From Bacillota bacterium (lineage in GTDB: Bacteria; Bacillota; Sulfobacillia; JAJZYS01; JAJYTV01), in assembly GCA_021786135.1 (NCBI GenBank), contig JAJYNV010000366.1, forward strand, positions 1 through 6,828: a DNA stretch of 6,828 nucleotides, read 5' to 3'. The position numbers and the translations under genes are program-made. Shown here one piece after another: positions 1 to 5,441 of this stretch. The notes beneath the pieces are model-generated. The model did not search any database. It was not told the DNA's origin and saw only the letters and a program-made list of their open reading frames with translations. Every line of letters begins with the position of its first letter. The stretch's first letter is position 1.

Positions 1-227
1 ATGCCCGGGGCCAGGAGTTCCCGCACCGGCCGCATCAGCTGCGCCGGGCGCATCAGGTCGAAGACGACATAGAGGAAGCCAGGCTGGTACGTATAGGTTT
101 CCTGCTCGCCCAGCAGAGTGATGCTGATCTCTCCGCGCGCGATCTCGCCATGGAGGTCGCGCGCGACGAAATTGGCCACCATGAGGCCACCCGTGCCCGC
201 ACCAACAATCAGGAGACGCTTGTGCAT
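1..227 (-). CDS. Sulfide:quinone oxidoreductase-like FAD/NAD(P) oxidoreductase, N-terminal part (runs off left edge)
   Basis: Only the first 75 codons are in the window. The product opens MHKRLLIVGAGTGGLMVANF, a Rossmann beta-alpha-beta start with the GxGxxG dinucleotide motif at G9, G11 and G14, as expected for the FAD-binding fold of the sulfide:quinone oxidoreductase and NADH dehydrogenase-II superfamily. A second strand ITLLGE (residues 36-41) and the following YTYQPGFLYV (45-54) match the usual 'Y.P...' segment of SQR-like proteins. Such enzymes oxidise sulfide at the membrane surface and pass electrons to quinone. The catalytic cysteines lie beyond the edge, so true SQR cannot be separated from related flavoproteins. 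The ATG at 225-227 has AAGGGAG about 11 bases upstream and GAGG 2 bases upstream. It lies 21 bases after the TusA-family gene and is surely co-transcribed with it, which supports a sulfur role. Confidence 0.8.
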   Translation of the reverse strand, partial: MHKRLLIVGAGTGGLMVANFVARDLHGEIARGEISITLLGEQETYTYQPGFLYVVFDLMRPAQLMRPVRELLAPG

Positions 228-248
228 ATCCTCTTGAGCTCCCTTGCC

Positions 249-491
249 TCAGTGCGACTTGCGCACAGAGATCTCGTCGTAGTCGCCGTGCTCTTCCACG
301 CCAAGGAATTCATGCCCCGACTTTTGGGCCCACATCGGGATGTCCTTCTTGGAACCCGAGTCCGTCGAGAGCACGACGATCAGTTGCCCGACATTGGCTC
401 CCTTGACTGCCCGGATGAGTTCCATCATGGGACCGGGGCAGAAGCTGCCGCGCGCATCGATACGAATCGGATCGTCCGACACTAGACTCAC
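249..491 (-). CDS. TusA/SirA-family sulfur carrier protein
   Basis: An 80-residue protein, the normal size for the TusA family. It carries the hallmark motif RGSFCPGPMMELI, in which C18 of the CPxP motif is the cysteine that carries persulfide sulfur in this family. The later stretch STDSGSKKDIPMWAQKSGHE is the conserved second half of the fold. These small cytoplasmic proteins relay sulfane sulfur between enzymes. In sulfur oxidisers they often lie beside SQR, DsrE or rhodanese genes, whereas E. coli TusA serves tRNA thiolation. The position immediately upstream of an SQR-like gene favours sulfide or sulfane-sulfur handling over tRNA modification. The start is a GTG at 489-491 with a modest GGAAAG site 6 bases upstream; no in-frame ATG precedes the cysteine motif. 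The C18 motif is intact and nothing suggests decay. The exact sulfur donor and acceptor cannot be told. Confidence 0.9.
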   Translation of the reverse strand: MSLVSDDPIRIDARGSFCPGPMMELIRAVKGANVGQLIVVLSTDSGSKKDIPMWAQKSGHEFLGVEEHGDYDEISVRKSH

Positions 492-515
492 CTCTCGCTT
501 TCCGAATGGCCTAGC

Positions 516-527
516 ACGCCTCGGCGT
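516..527. repeat. Operator-like dyad ACGCC-TC-GGCGT upstream of the TusA-family gene
   Basis: Perfect 5-base arms with a 2-base centre lie about 25 bases before the GTG start of the sulfur-carrier gene, in its presumed 5' leader or promoter. The symmetry could be a repressor site or chance. No -10/-35 pair for this strand could be placed with confidence. Confidence 0.25.
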
Positions 528-554
528 TTGGAGGAAACCATCGTGCTGTTCGTC

Positions 555-570
555 GCCGTTTTCTCACGGC
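555..570. repeat. Short inverted repeat GCCGT / ACGGC
   Basis: Five-base arms (555-559 and 566-570) enclose a 6-base loop (TTTCTC on the plus strand). It lies in the presumed leader or promoter region of the minus-strand sulfur genes. It could fold in RNA, but the stem is short and may be coincidental in GC-rich DNA. Confidence 0.2.
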
Positions 571-589
571 CAGCCGCACTCCACAACGG

Positions 590-603
590 TTAGGCGTACC
601 TAA
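590..603. repeat. Dyad TTAGG-CGTA-CCTAA
   Basis: A perfect 14-base dyad with 5-base arms and a self-complementary-looking centre lies about 100 bases upstream of the TusA-family start. Its size and symmetry fit a dimeric regulator site. No known regulator consensus was recognised. Confidence 0.25.
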
Positions 604-945
604 GCTACACGTCCAACCTGCATCTGCGCAGAGCCCTTTGCACTAGCCATCCAGATGGTCCATTCGGCCACCCGTCCGATGTGCCCGGACACCTTGGCGG
701 CGGCGTCGTACCATACCGTCCCTCCGTAACCCGATAAAGCGGTCTCGAAGCAGGCGAAGGCCGATCGGTGCGGCTGGTTGCGCAGGACCACGATCGCCGC
801 AGCAGGTGATCGGTCATGCAGGGCCTGTCAGGAGTAGCCTACGTTCGCCGCAAGATCAATCTACCCAGGGCCTCGATGGGCTGCACGAGGTCCTCCATGA
901 AGGGCACCCGGCGCTTGCCTGCCGCGTGGCCCAGCCGCGGGCTAG

Positions 946-966
946 CGCCTGCTGGCCGGGCAGGCG
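946..966. repeat. GC-rich stem-loop CGCCTGC / GCAGGCG
   Basis: Seven-base perfect arms (946-952 and 960-966) enclose a 7-base loop (TGGCCGG). It is the first of a series of strong dyads in the non-coding stretch before the kinase operon. No run of T follows on either strand, so it is not a classical intrinsic terminator. Confidence 0.4.
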
Positions 967-1020
967 GAATTTCGGGCGCCCGCCACCGCGGTGCAGTACC
1001 TCAGCGGGCACCTCGCGATG

Positions 1021-1035
1021 ACGCCGCCGCGGCGT
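1021..1035. repeat. Dyad ACGCCGC-C-GCGGCGT
   Basis: Perfect 7-base arms surround a single central base. The spacing is too tight for an RNA hairpin, so any function would be as a protein-binding DNA site or a cruciform. A 10-base palindrome CACCGCGGTG lies 28 bases to the left, at 984-993. Confidence 0.3.
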
Positions 1036-1127
1036 ACCCCCCCAGCCAGGCTTCCGCCTCTCGGGATGGCACCCGGCCAGTCCCGCTGTCGGCGTCTGCC
1101 TCATGCGGCAGCGCACCGCAGTCATGC

Positions 1128-1169
1128 GCGATGGAGCACCACCTCCCGCCGGAGACGGGGCTCCATCGC
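1128..1169. repeat. 10-base perfect inverted repeat GCGATGGAGC / GCTCCATCGC
   Basis: The arms are 1128-1137 and 1160-1169, separated by 22 bases. Inside, CCCG (1145-1148) can pair with CGGG (1156-1159), or CTCC (1143-1146) with GGAG (1151-1154). The whole element could therefore fold into a long bulged hairpin. It is the strongest symmetric element in the gap before the kinase. No T tract follows. It may be an RNA structure, the footprint of a small mobile element, or an operator pair. Confidence 0.5.
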
Positions 1170-1216
1170 CCGTTCCCGGCGAGGAGGAGTTTGTGTCAGC
1201 ACAGCCTGCAGCCCGA

Positions 1217-1228
1217 TGCCAGCTGGCA
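1217..1228. repeat. 12-base perfect palindrome TGCCAGCTGGCA
   Basis: A fully self-complementary 12-mer lies about 120 bases upstream of the probable kinase promoter. It would suit a symmetric dimeric DNA-binding protein. No specific regulator is recognised. Confidence 0.35.
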
Positions 1229-1231
1229 GCA

Positions 1232-1255
1232 CATGCGGTTACCGCCACCCGCATG
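1232..1255. repeat. Inverted repeat CATGCGG / CCGCATG with nested GCGGT-T-ACCGC
   Basis: Seven-base perfect arms (1232-1238 and 1249-1255) overlap a second tight dyad at 1235-1245. With the palindrome 4 bases to the left, this forms a compact block of symmetric sites upstream of the kinase promoter. A regulator-binding cluster is plausible but unproven. Confidence 0.35.
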
Positions 1256-1309
1256 CAGGCCGGCTTACCAGCTGCAGGGGGCATCATACTGGATGCCGTG
1301 CAGTTTCCC

Positions 1310-1339
1310 TTGCTTTTCCAGCCATATTGCCAATATTAT
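1310..1339 (+). promoter_or_regulatory. Probable sigma-70-type promoter of the kinase operon
   Basis: TTGCTT (1310-1315) and TATTAT (1334-1339) are separated by 18 bases. The -10 box matches the TATAAT consensus at 5 of 6 positions; the -35 box matches only TTG. The surrounding bases are markedly AT-richer than the rest of the window. Transcription would start near 1346, giving a leader of about 45 bases before the kinase ATG. A weak -35 box is compatible with activator dependence, and the dyads just upstream could serve that. Confidence 0.45.
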
Positions 1340-1377
1340 CTCGGTACAGACCGTACGGAATGCGACTGTAGTCCTTT

Positions 1378-1384
1378 GGAGGAG
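1378..1384 (+). promoter_or_regulatory. Shine-Dalgarno site GGAGGAG of the kinase gene
   Basis: GGAGGAG ends 5 bases before the ATG at 1390. It fixes the kinase start and excludes upstream in-frame alternatives. Confidence 0.85.
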
Positions 1385-1389
1385 ATCCA

Positions 1390-4300
1390 ATGACAGTCGT
1401 CATCGAGAGCATCGTTGAGCTGGGCCTCTTGGTCATTTTCATACGGCTTCTCTACAATAATCTGACTCACGGGACCAATTCCCGCGGAGAGAGCACACTG
1501 CTGCTTACCGCCTTGGTATTGGCTGTCTTGTTGCCGACGACCGGTCCCCTCCTTGGCATACCCGAGGATATTCTTACGGTCATCAGCTCGTCACTGTTTC
1601 TGTCGCAGTCCTATCTCGTTCTGCTCCTGGCCAGCCGATTCACCAAAGTGCCCATCACCGCCATCTTACTGGCGGCGGGCGTACTTGCCCTCGCTTTCAT
1701 AAGCGCCATATGGCTACATGACCATTCCCCGCTATTGTTCTTTATAGCTTTGTTTGTCGTCTATGTCGGCATGGAAGGATACGCCATGTGGCTCTTCACG
1801 CGCGAAATCCGGAAGAAGCGCGGCGTGGTGCCACGTCGGATGCATGCCATCTCCATCGGAACCGGGGCGATGGTCCTCGCGGTCATACTCCTCGTCTCGT
1901 CCGCTGTGTTTGGCTTCTCGTTCGAGGACAACCGCCCGCTGGTAGCACTGCTCGCTTTGGTCGCGAGCGTTGAGTATGTCATCGGGTTCACGCCGCCCGG
2001 CTGGCTGGTACACATGTGGCAGGCGCCGGAGATCGTCGACTTCATCCGGAGTGAACCGGCGTTGCGGGACACGCAGGCCGCATTCGTTCATCTCGCGCGT
2101 ACCGCCCTGAACATCACGGCCGCAAAGGCGGTCGGAGTGGGCCAGCCCATGGATGACGGCTTCACCGTACATTGGTACCTGCCCCATCAAACCGACCTCC
2201 AATCCCCCATGCAGCTCGACCCGGACGTCGCCCGCGCGCTCAGCGCTTTCCCGACGCCCGGTACACCCGCGGCGGGTCGCCCGCTCAAGGAGCTTTCCCA
2301 GGATCTGCGCGATCTGGCCGACGCATGCGGCGCGCAGTCCTACACAAGCGTCCCGATCGGCGACGAGGAGCGACCGGTTGGTTTTCTCCTGGTTCTCGAG
2401 GACCGCGAGTTCCCCATCAGCGACGACGGCACCGACCTCCTGGGACATCTCTGCCGCCACACAGCGTTGACGGTGGACAACGTCCGCCTCCTGACCGCTG
2501 CGAAACGGGAAGCCACGCGTCTCACGGCCGTGAACGACGTGATGAAGGTGCTCATGCGCCCGAGGGATCCGGATGTACTGGCGCACGAGATCGTCCCCGC
2601 CCTCGCTGCGGCCGTCCAGGCAGACGTCGCCGAACTGTTCATCCTGGACTCCGAGGGTTACCTGTCGCGCGTCGCGAGGACGCCGGAAGCGGATGCCCCC
2701 CTGCGCTGGACGGTGCAGACCGGTGTCGTGGGCCTCGCGCTCGAGCGCGGCGAGGTGATGTACTTCGAAGATGTCCAAGGCGACGAACGCTTCGTGCGTC
2801 AGGCCGAGGCTCATCTGGAAGGCTACCGCTCCGTCCTGTCGGTCCCCCTCGTAACGCGCGGCACCTCGGTTGGCGTCTACACCCTGATCCACAAGCACGT
2901 CCACAGGTACACCGAGGACGAGCAGGACATCCTCCGCTCGCTTGGTGCACCGATCGCGATATCGATCCGCAACGCCATGCTCCACCGCACCTCCGAGCTT
3001 CGCCTGAAGCAGTTCACCACGCTGCATGAGAGCGCCGTCGCCTTGGCGCTGGATCTCTCCGTCGAAGATCTCCTGAGGCGGATCGCGGATGCCGGACGAC
3101 GCCTGACGGGAGCCCGCTACGGTGCCCTCGCGACCTTGGACGAAGGGCGGCAGGTCGACCACTTCGTCACCTCGGGCGTGACCGACGCAGAGATCCCGCA
3201 CAATCTCACGAAGCCCACCGCGCGCGGCCTGCTGGGTGACGTCCTGTTCGAGGGCAAGTCCCTCCGGATCACGGACATCCGGGAGCACCCGAGGGCCAGC
3301 GGCCTCCCGGCAGGTCACCCGCCGATGCGCAGTTTCCTCGGGGTGCCGATCACGTACGGCGACGATGTCCTAGGCATGCTGTACGCAGGGGATGCGCCGC
3401 AGGCAGAGTTCACTCAGGCGGACGAGTCGGCTCTCAAGGCGCTCGCCGCGCTTGCGGCGGTGGCCATCACCAACGCGAGCCTCTTTGCCCGCAGCGAAGA
3501 GGCCAGACGTGCGGCGGAGCAGGCGAATGCCGAGCTCGCAGAGGCAAACCGGGCCAAGTCGGACTTCCTCGCCAGCATGAGCCACGAGCTTCGCACTCCT
3601 CTGAATGCGATCTTGGGGTTCACCGAACTCATGCTCGACGATGATGATCTCGCTTTGGATCGCCGCCGGCACTATATCGATACCGTGCACTCGAGCGGCG
3701 AGCACCTGCTGGGCCTGATCAACAACATCCTCGACCTCTCCAAGGTCGAGGCAGGGCGGATGGACCTGCAGGTGGAGGACTTCGACGCGGCGCTGGCCAT
3801 CCGCGAGGTGCTGACTGCTGTGGAGCCGCTTGCGGCGCAGGCGGGTCTGCGGCTCGAGGCCAATGCGGAACCCCAGCTCCACGTCCAGGCCGACCGTGGC
3901 AAATTCAAGCAGATCCTCTACAACCTCGTCGCCAACGCCATCAAGTTCACACCCGCAGGTGGCCGCATCCTCGTCGAGGGGAACTGCCGCCAAGGGGAAT
4001 TCGTCCTCGCCGTGACCGACAGTGGGATCGGCATCGCTCCCGAGAACCAGGAGCGGATCTTCGAAGCCTTCCAGCAGGTCGACGGTTCGAGCGAGCGCCA
4101 GTACCAGGGGACCGGCCTCGGACTCGCACTGGTGCGCCAGCTCGTTGCTCTGCATGGCGGAAGCGTCACCCTGCAGAGCCAGGTTGGTCAGGGTAGCCGG
4201 TTCGAGGTCTGTCTGCCGCTCAAGGACGGCGCCGCTGCTTCCGAGGCGGCGGCAGCCCAGTCCCCGTCCTTGTCCGACGATGCCCCTCTCGTGCTGGTCG

Positions 4301-5031
4301 TGGAGGACGACTCCCGCTCGGAAGCCATCCTGCGCCACTTGCTGGAGGGGGCAGGGTACCGCGTAGCGGCCGCCAAGAGCGGTGAGGAAGCACTTGTCAA
4401 GGCCAAGGCCCTGCATCCGACCGTGATCACGCTCGACGTTCTGCTGCCCGGCATCGACGGCTGGGGTGTCCTGGATGTCCTGAAGCAGGACGCGCAAACG
4501 AAGGACCTGCCGGTGGTCGTAGTCACAGTGGTCGACGACCGCCAGCGGGCGTACGCCCTGGGCGCCGCCGACTACTTCGTGAAGCCGGTCGACCGCGAGG
4601 TGCTGCTGGATCACCTGGCGCGATATACGAAGAGCTCATCCCAGCACACCGTGCTCGCCATCGACGACGACCCCTCCGCGCTGGAACTCGTGGCCGAGAT
4701 TCTCGGCGGTGCGGGTTACCGGGTCATCACGTCGACCGACGGGCGCGAGGGGCTCGAGATGGCCCGCACGGAACCGCCGGATGCCATCCTTCTGGACCTG
4801 ATGATGCCGGGCATGAGCGGCTTCGAGGTTATCGAAGCACTGCGCGGTTCCGAGGCGACGGCCAAAGTGCCCGTACTCGTGCTGACGGCCCATGACCTGA
4901 GCCAGGAGGACAAGCAGCAGCTCAGCCGTCAGGCGCTCGCCGTGCTGCGCAAGAATCAGCAGGCAAACGCCGACCTCGTCCAGTGGGTGCGATACGCGCT
5001 GGGCGCCGACCAAGGAGGTGCGCGGCCATGA
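1390..5031 (+). CDS. Membrane hybrid histidine kinase: 7 membrane segments, three GAF-like domains, HisKA, HATPase, two receivers
   Basis: This 1213-residue sensor kinase begins with seven hydrophobic segments (about 4-22, 36-56, 61-82, 88-108, 114-135, 155-175 and 183-203). The basic loop REIRKKRGVVPRR (138-150) puts the N-terminus outside and the rest in the cytoplasm. Three GAF-like domains follow: a weak one at about 222-368, then 378-530 and 545-697. A short coiled coil (698-724) leads to HisKA, where SHELRTPLN holds the phospho-accepting H732. The HATPase shows the N box (N845, N849), DSGIGI (D877), the F box (889-896) and GTGLGL (907-912), so catalysis should be intact. Receiver 1 has E972/D973/D974, D1016, T1046 and K1065-P. 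Receiver 2 has D1092-D1094, D1136, T1166 and K1188, which is not followed by proline. H643 and Y665 in the third GAF domain match the heme-contacting positions of DosS/DevS, so gas or redox sensing is possible. No HPt domain is present. It leads a three-gene operon and its stop overlaps the next start. The ligand is unknown. Confidence 0.93.
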   Translation: MTVVIESIVELGLLVIFIRLLYNNLTHGTNSRGESTLLLTALVLAVLLPTTGPLLGIPEDILTVISSSLFLSQSYLVLLLASRFTKVPITAILLAAGVLALAFISAIWLHDHSPLLFFIALFVVYVGMEGYAMWLFTREIRKKRGVVPRRMHAISIGTGAMVLAVILLVSSAVFGFSFEDNRPLVALLALVASVEYVIGFTPPGWLVHMWQAPEIVDFIRSEPALRDTQAAFVHLARTALNITAAKAVGVGQPMDDGFTVHWYLPHQTDLQSPMQLDPDVARALSAFPTPGTPAAGRPLKELSQDLRDLADACGAQSYTSVPIGDEERPVGFLLVLEDREFPISDDGTDLLGHLCRHTALTVDNVRLLTAAKREATRLTAVNDVMKVLMRPRDPDVLAHEIVPALAAAVQADVAELFILDSEGYLSRVARTPEADAPLRWTVQTGVVGLALERGEVMYFEDVQGDERFVRQAEAHLEGYRSVLSVPLVTRGTSVGVYTLIHKHVHRYTEDEQDILRSLGAPIAISIRNAMLHRTSELRLKQFTTLHESAVALALDLSVEDLLRRIADAGRRLTGARYGALATLDEGRQVDHFVTSGVTDAEIPHNLTKPTARGLLGDVLFEGKSLRITDIREHPRASGLPAGHPPMRSFLGVPITYGDDVLGMLYAGDAPQAEFTQADESALKALAALAAVAITNASLFARSEEARRAAEQANAELAEANRAKSDFLASMSHELRTPLNAILGFTELMLDDDDLALDRRRHYIDTVHSSGEHLLGLINNILDLSKVEAGRMDLQVEDFDAALAIREVLTAVEPLAAQAGLRLEANAEPQLHVQADRGKFKQILYNLVANAIKFTPAGGRILVEGNCRQGEFVLAVTDSGIGIAPENQERIFEAFQQVDGSSERQYQGTGLGLALVRQLVALHGGSVTLQSQVGQGSRFEVCLPLKDGAAASEAAAAQSPSLSDDAPLVLVVEDDSRSEAILRHLLEGAGYRVAAAKSGEEALVKAKALHPTVITLDVLLPGIDGWGVLDVLKQDAQTKDLPVVVVTVVDDRQRAYALGAADYFVKPVDREVLLDHLARYTKSSSQHTVLAIDDDPSALELVAEILGGAGYRVITSTDGREGLEMARTEPPDAILLDLMMPGMSGFEVIEALRGSEATAKVPVLVLTAHDLSQEDKQQLSRQALAVLRKNQQANADLVQWVRYALGADQGGARP
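5012..5020 (+). promoter_or_regulatory. Shine-Dalgarno site AAGGAGGTG inside the kinase end
   Basis: A near-perfect ribosome site lies within the last codons of the kinase gene, 7 bases before the ATG at 5028. It decides the start of the receiver gene and excludes the GTG at 4983, which would add 15 arginine-rich residues before the conserved fold. Confidence 0.85.
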
Positions 5032-5429
5032 GCGAGAAGCCCGGGACCCTCGTCCTCCTGGTGGAGGACAACGAAGTCAACGCCGAGCTTGCGCGCGCTC
5101 TGCTCGCACGCGGCGGGTTCGAGGTGTTGCACGCGGCGACGGCTGCGGCCGCGTACAGCATGGCGCGGGATGCGCAGCCGGATCTCATCCTGATGGACCT
5201 GCAGCTGCCCGACGGGGAGGGTCTGTCCGTCGTCTCGCGCCTGCGCGCGGATCCGGACATCGAGCAGCCGGTCATCATCGCGCTGACGGCCTACGCCATG
5301 GCGGGAGATGAGGCGAAGACACGAGAGGCCGGCTGCGACGGCTACATCACCAAGCCGTTCGATACCAGGTCCTTCACCGCAAGGATGCGGAGCATCATGG
5401 CCGACCGATCGTCCCAAAAGCAGATCTGA
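5028..5429 (+). CDS. Single-domain response regulator (DivK/CheY-like)
   Basis: A 133-residue protein made of one receiver domain with no output domain. TLVLLVEDNEVN gives the acidic pair E13/D14. D57 in LILMDLQLPDGEG is the phosphorylation site, T87 in IIALTAYAM is the switch residue, and K109-P110 in YITKPF completes the pocket, so the domain should be active. The NEVN and LTAYAM signatures are typical of DivK-like receivers. Its ATG overlaps the kinase stop as ATGA, implying translational coupling and near-equal synthesis. Such proteins act as phosphate shuttles or sinks, or as allosteric partners of kinases. Here it may carry phosphate from the kinase to another partner or buffer the HD-GYP branch. 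An HPt protein would be needed for a classical relay and none is encoded in the window. The partner assignment is inferred from position. Confidence 0.92.
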   Translation: MSEKPGTLVLLVEDNEVNAELARALLARGGFEVLHAATAAAAYSMARDAQPDLILMDLQLPDGEGLSVVSRLRADPDIEQPVIIALTAYAMAGDEAKTREAGCDGYITKPFDTRSFTARMRSIMADRSSQKQI

Positions 5430-5435
5430 GGAGGG
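5430..5435 (+). promoter_or_regulatory. Shine-Dalgarno site GGAGGG selecting a GTG start
   Basis: GGAGGG follows directly after the stop codon of the receiver gene and sits 6 bases before the GTG at 5442. This supports the GTG as the true start of the HD-GYP gene. Confidence 0.8.
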
Positions 5436-5441
5436 TTCAGC

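Larger units (their letters stand above)
492..1389. other. Long divergent intergenic region without a convincing gene
   Basis: About 900 bases separate the minus-strand sulfur genes from the plus-strand kinase operon. No tRNA, rRNA, CRISPR or recognisable insertion sequence was seen. Open frames here (plus 816-1418, plus 1103-1393, minus 856-1287) give arginine-, proline- and alanine-rich low-quality products, have no good ribosome site, and resemble no family known to me. Two short minus-strand frames look somewhat more protein-like: one open from 827 to a stop at 600-602, the other from 1000 to a stop at 839-841. Neither could be assigned, and they may be remnants of decayed genes. The stretch 930-1260 is rich in perfect inverted repeats (listed separately). 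The last 90 bases are clearly more AT-rich and hold the likely kinase promoter. Confidence 0.6.

Noticed and set aside
150..485. Plus-strand open frames opposite the sulfur genes
   Set aside because: They are antisense to a TusA-family gene with an intact CPxP motif and to the SQR-like N-terminus. They show no family features.
1128..1169. Intrinsic terminator at the 10-base inverted repeat
   Set aside because: No run of T follows on the plus strand and no suitable T tract follows on the minus strand, so it is kept only as an inverted repeat.
1040..1389. Cyclic di-GMP riboswitch before the signalling operon
   Set aside because: This was considered because of the HD-GYP output, but none of the conserved GEMM-type core segments could be found. 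The stem-loops present do not match its layout.
816..1418. 200-codon plus-strand open frame upstream of the kinase
   Set aside because: The product is arginine-, proline- and serine-rich without a family pattern, has no ribosome site, overlaps the kinase start out of frame, and spans the dyad cluster and the promoter.
1732..3318. 528-codon open frame on the minus strand
   Set aside because: It lies wholly inside the kinase gene, opposite the membrane and GAF region. The kinase frame shows clear domains, whereas this translation shows none. It is an effect of GC-rich third positions.
3370..4614. 414-codon open frame on the minus strand
   Set aside because: It is antisense to the HisKA, HATPase and receiver coding of the kinase, with no recognisable domain and no ribosome site.
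4983..5027. Longer GTG start for the stand-alone receiver
   Set aside because: It would add 15 arginine-rich residues outside the receiver fold. The ATG at 5028 has an ideal ribosome site and the common ATGA overlap.
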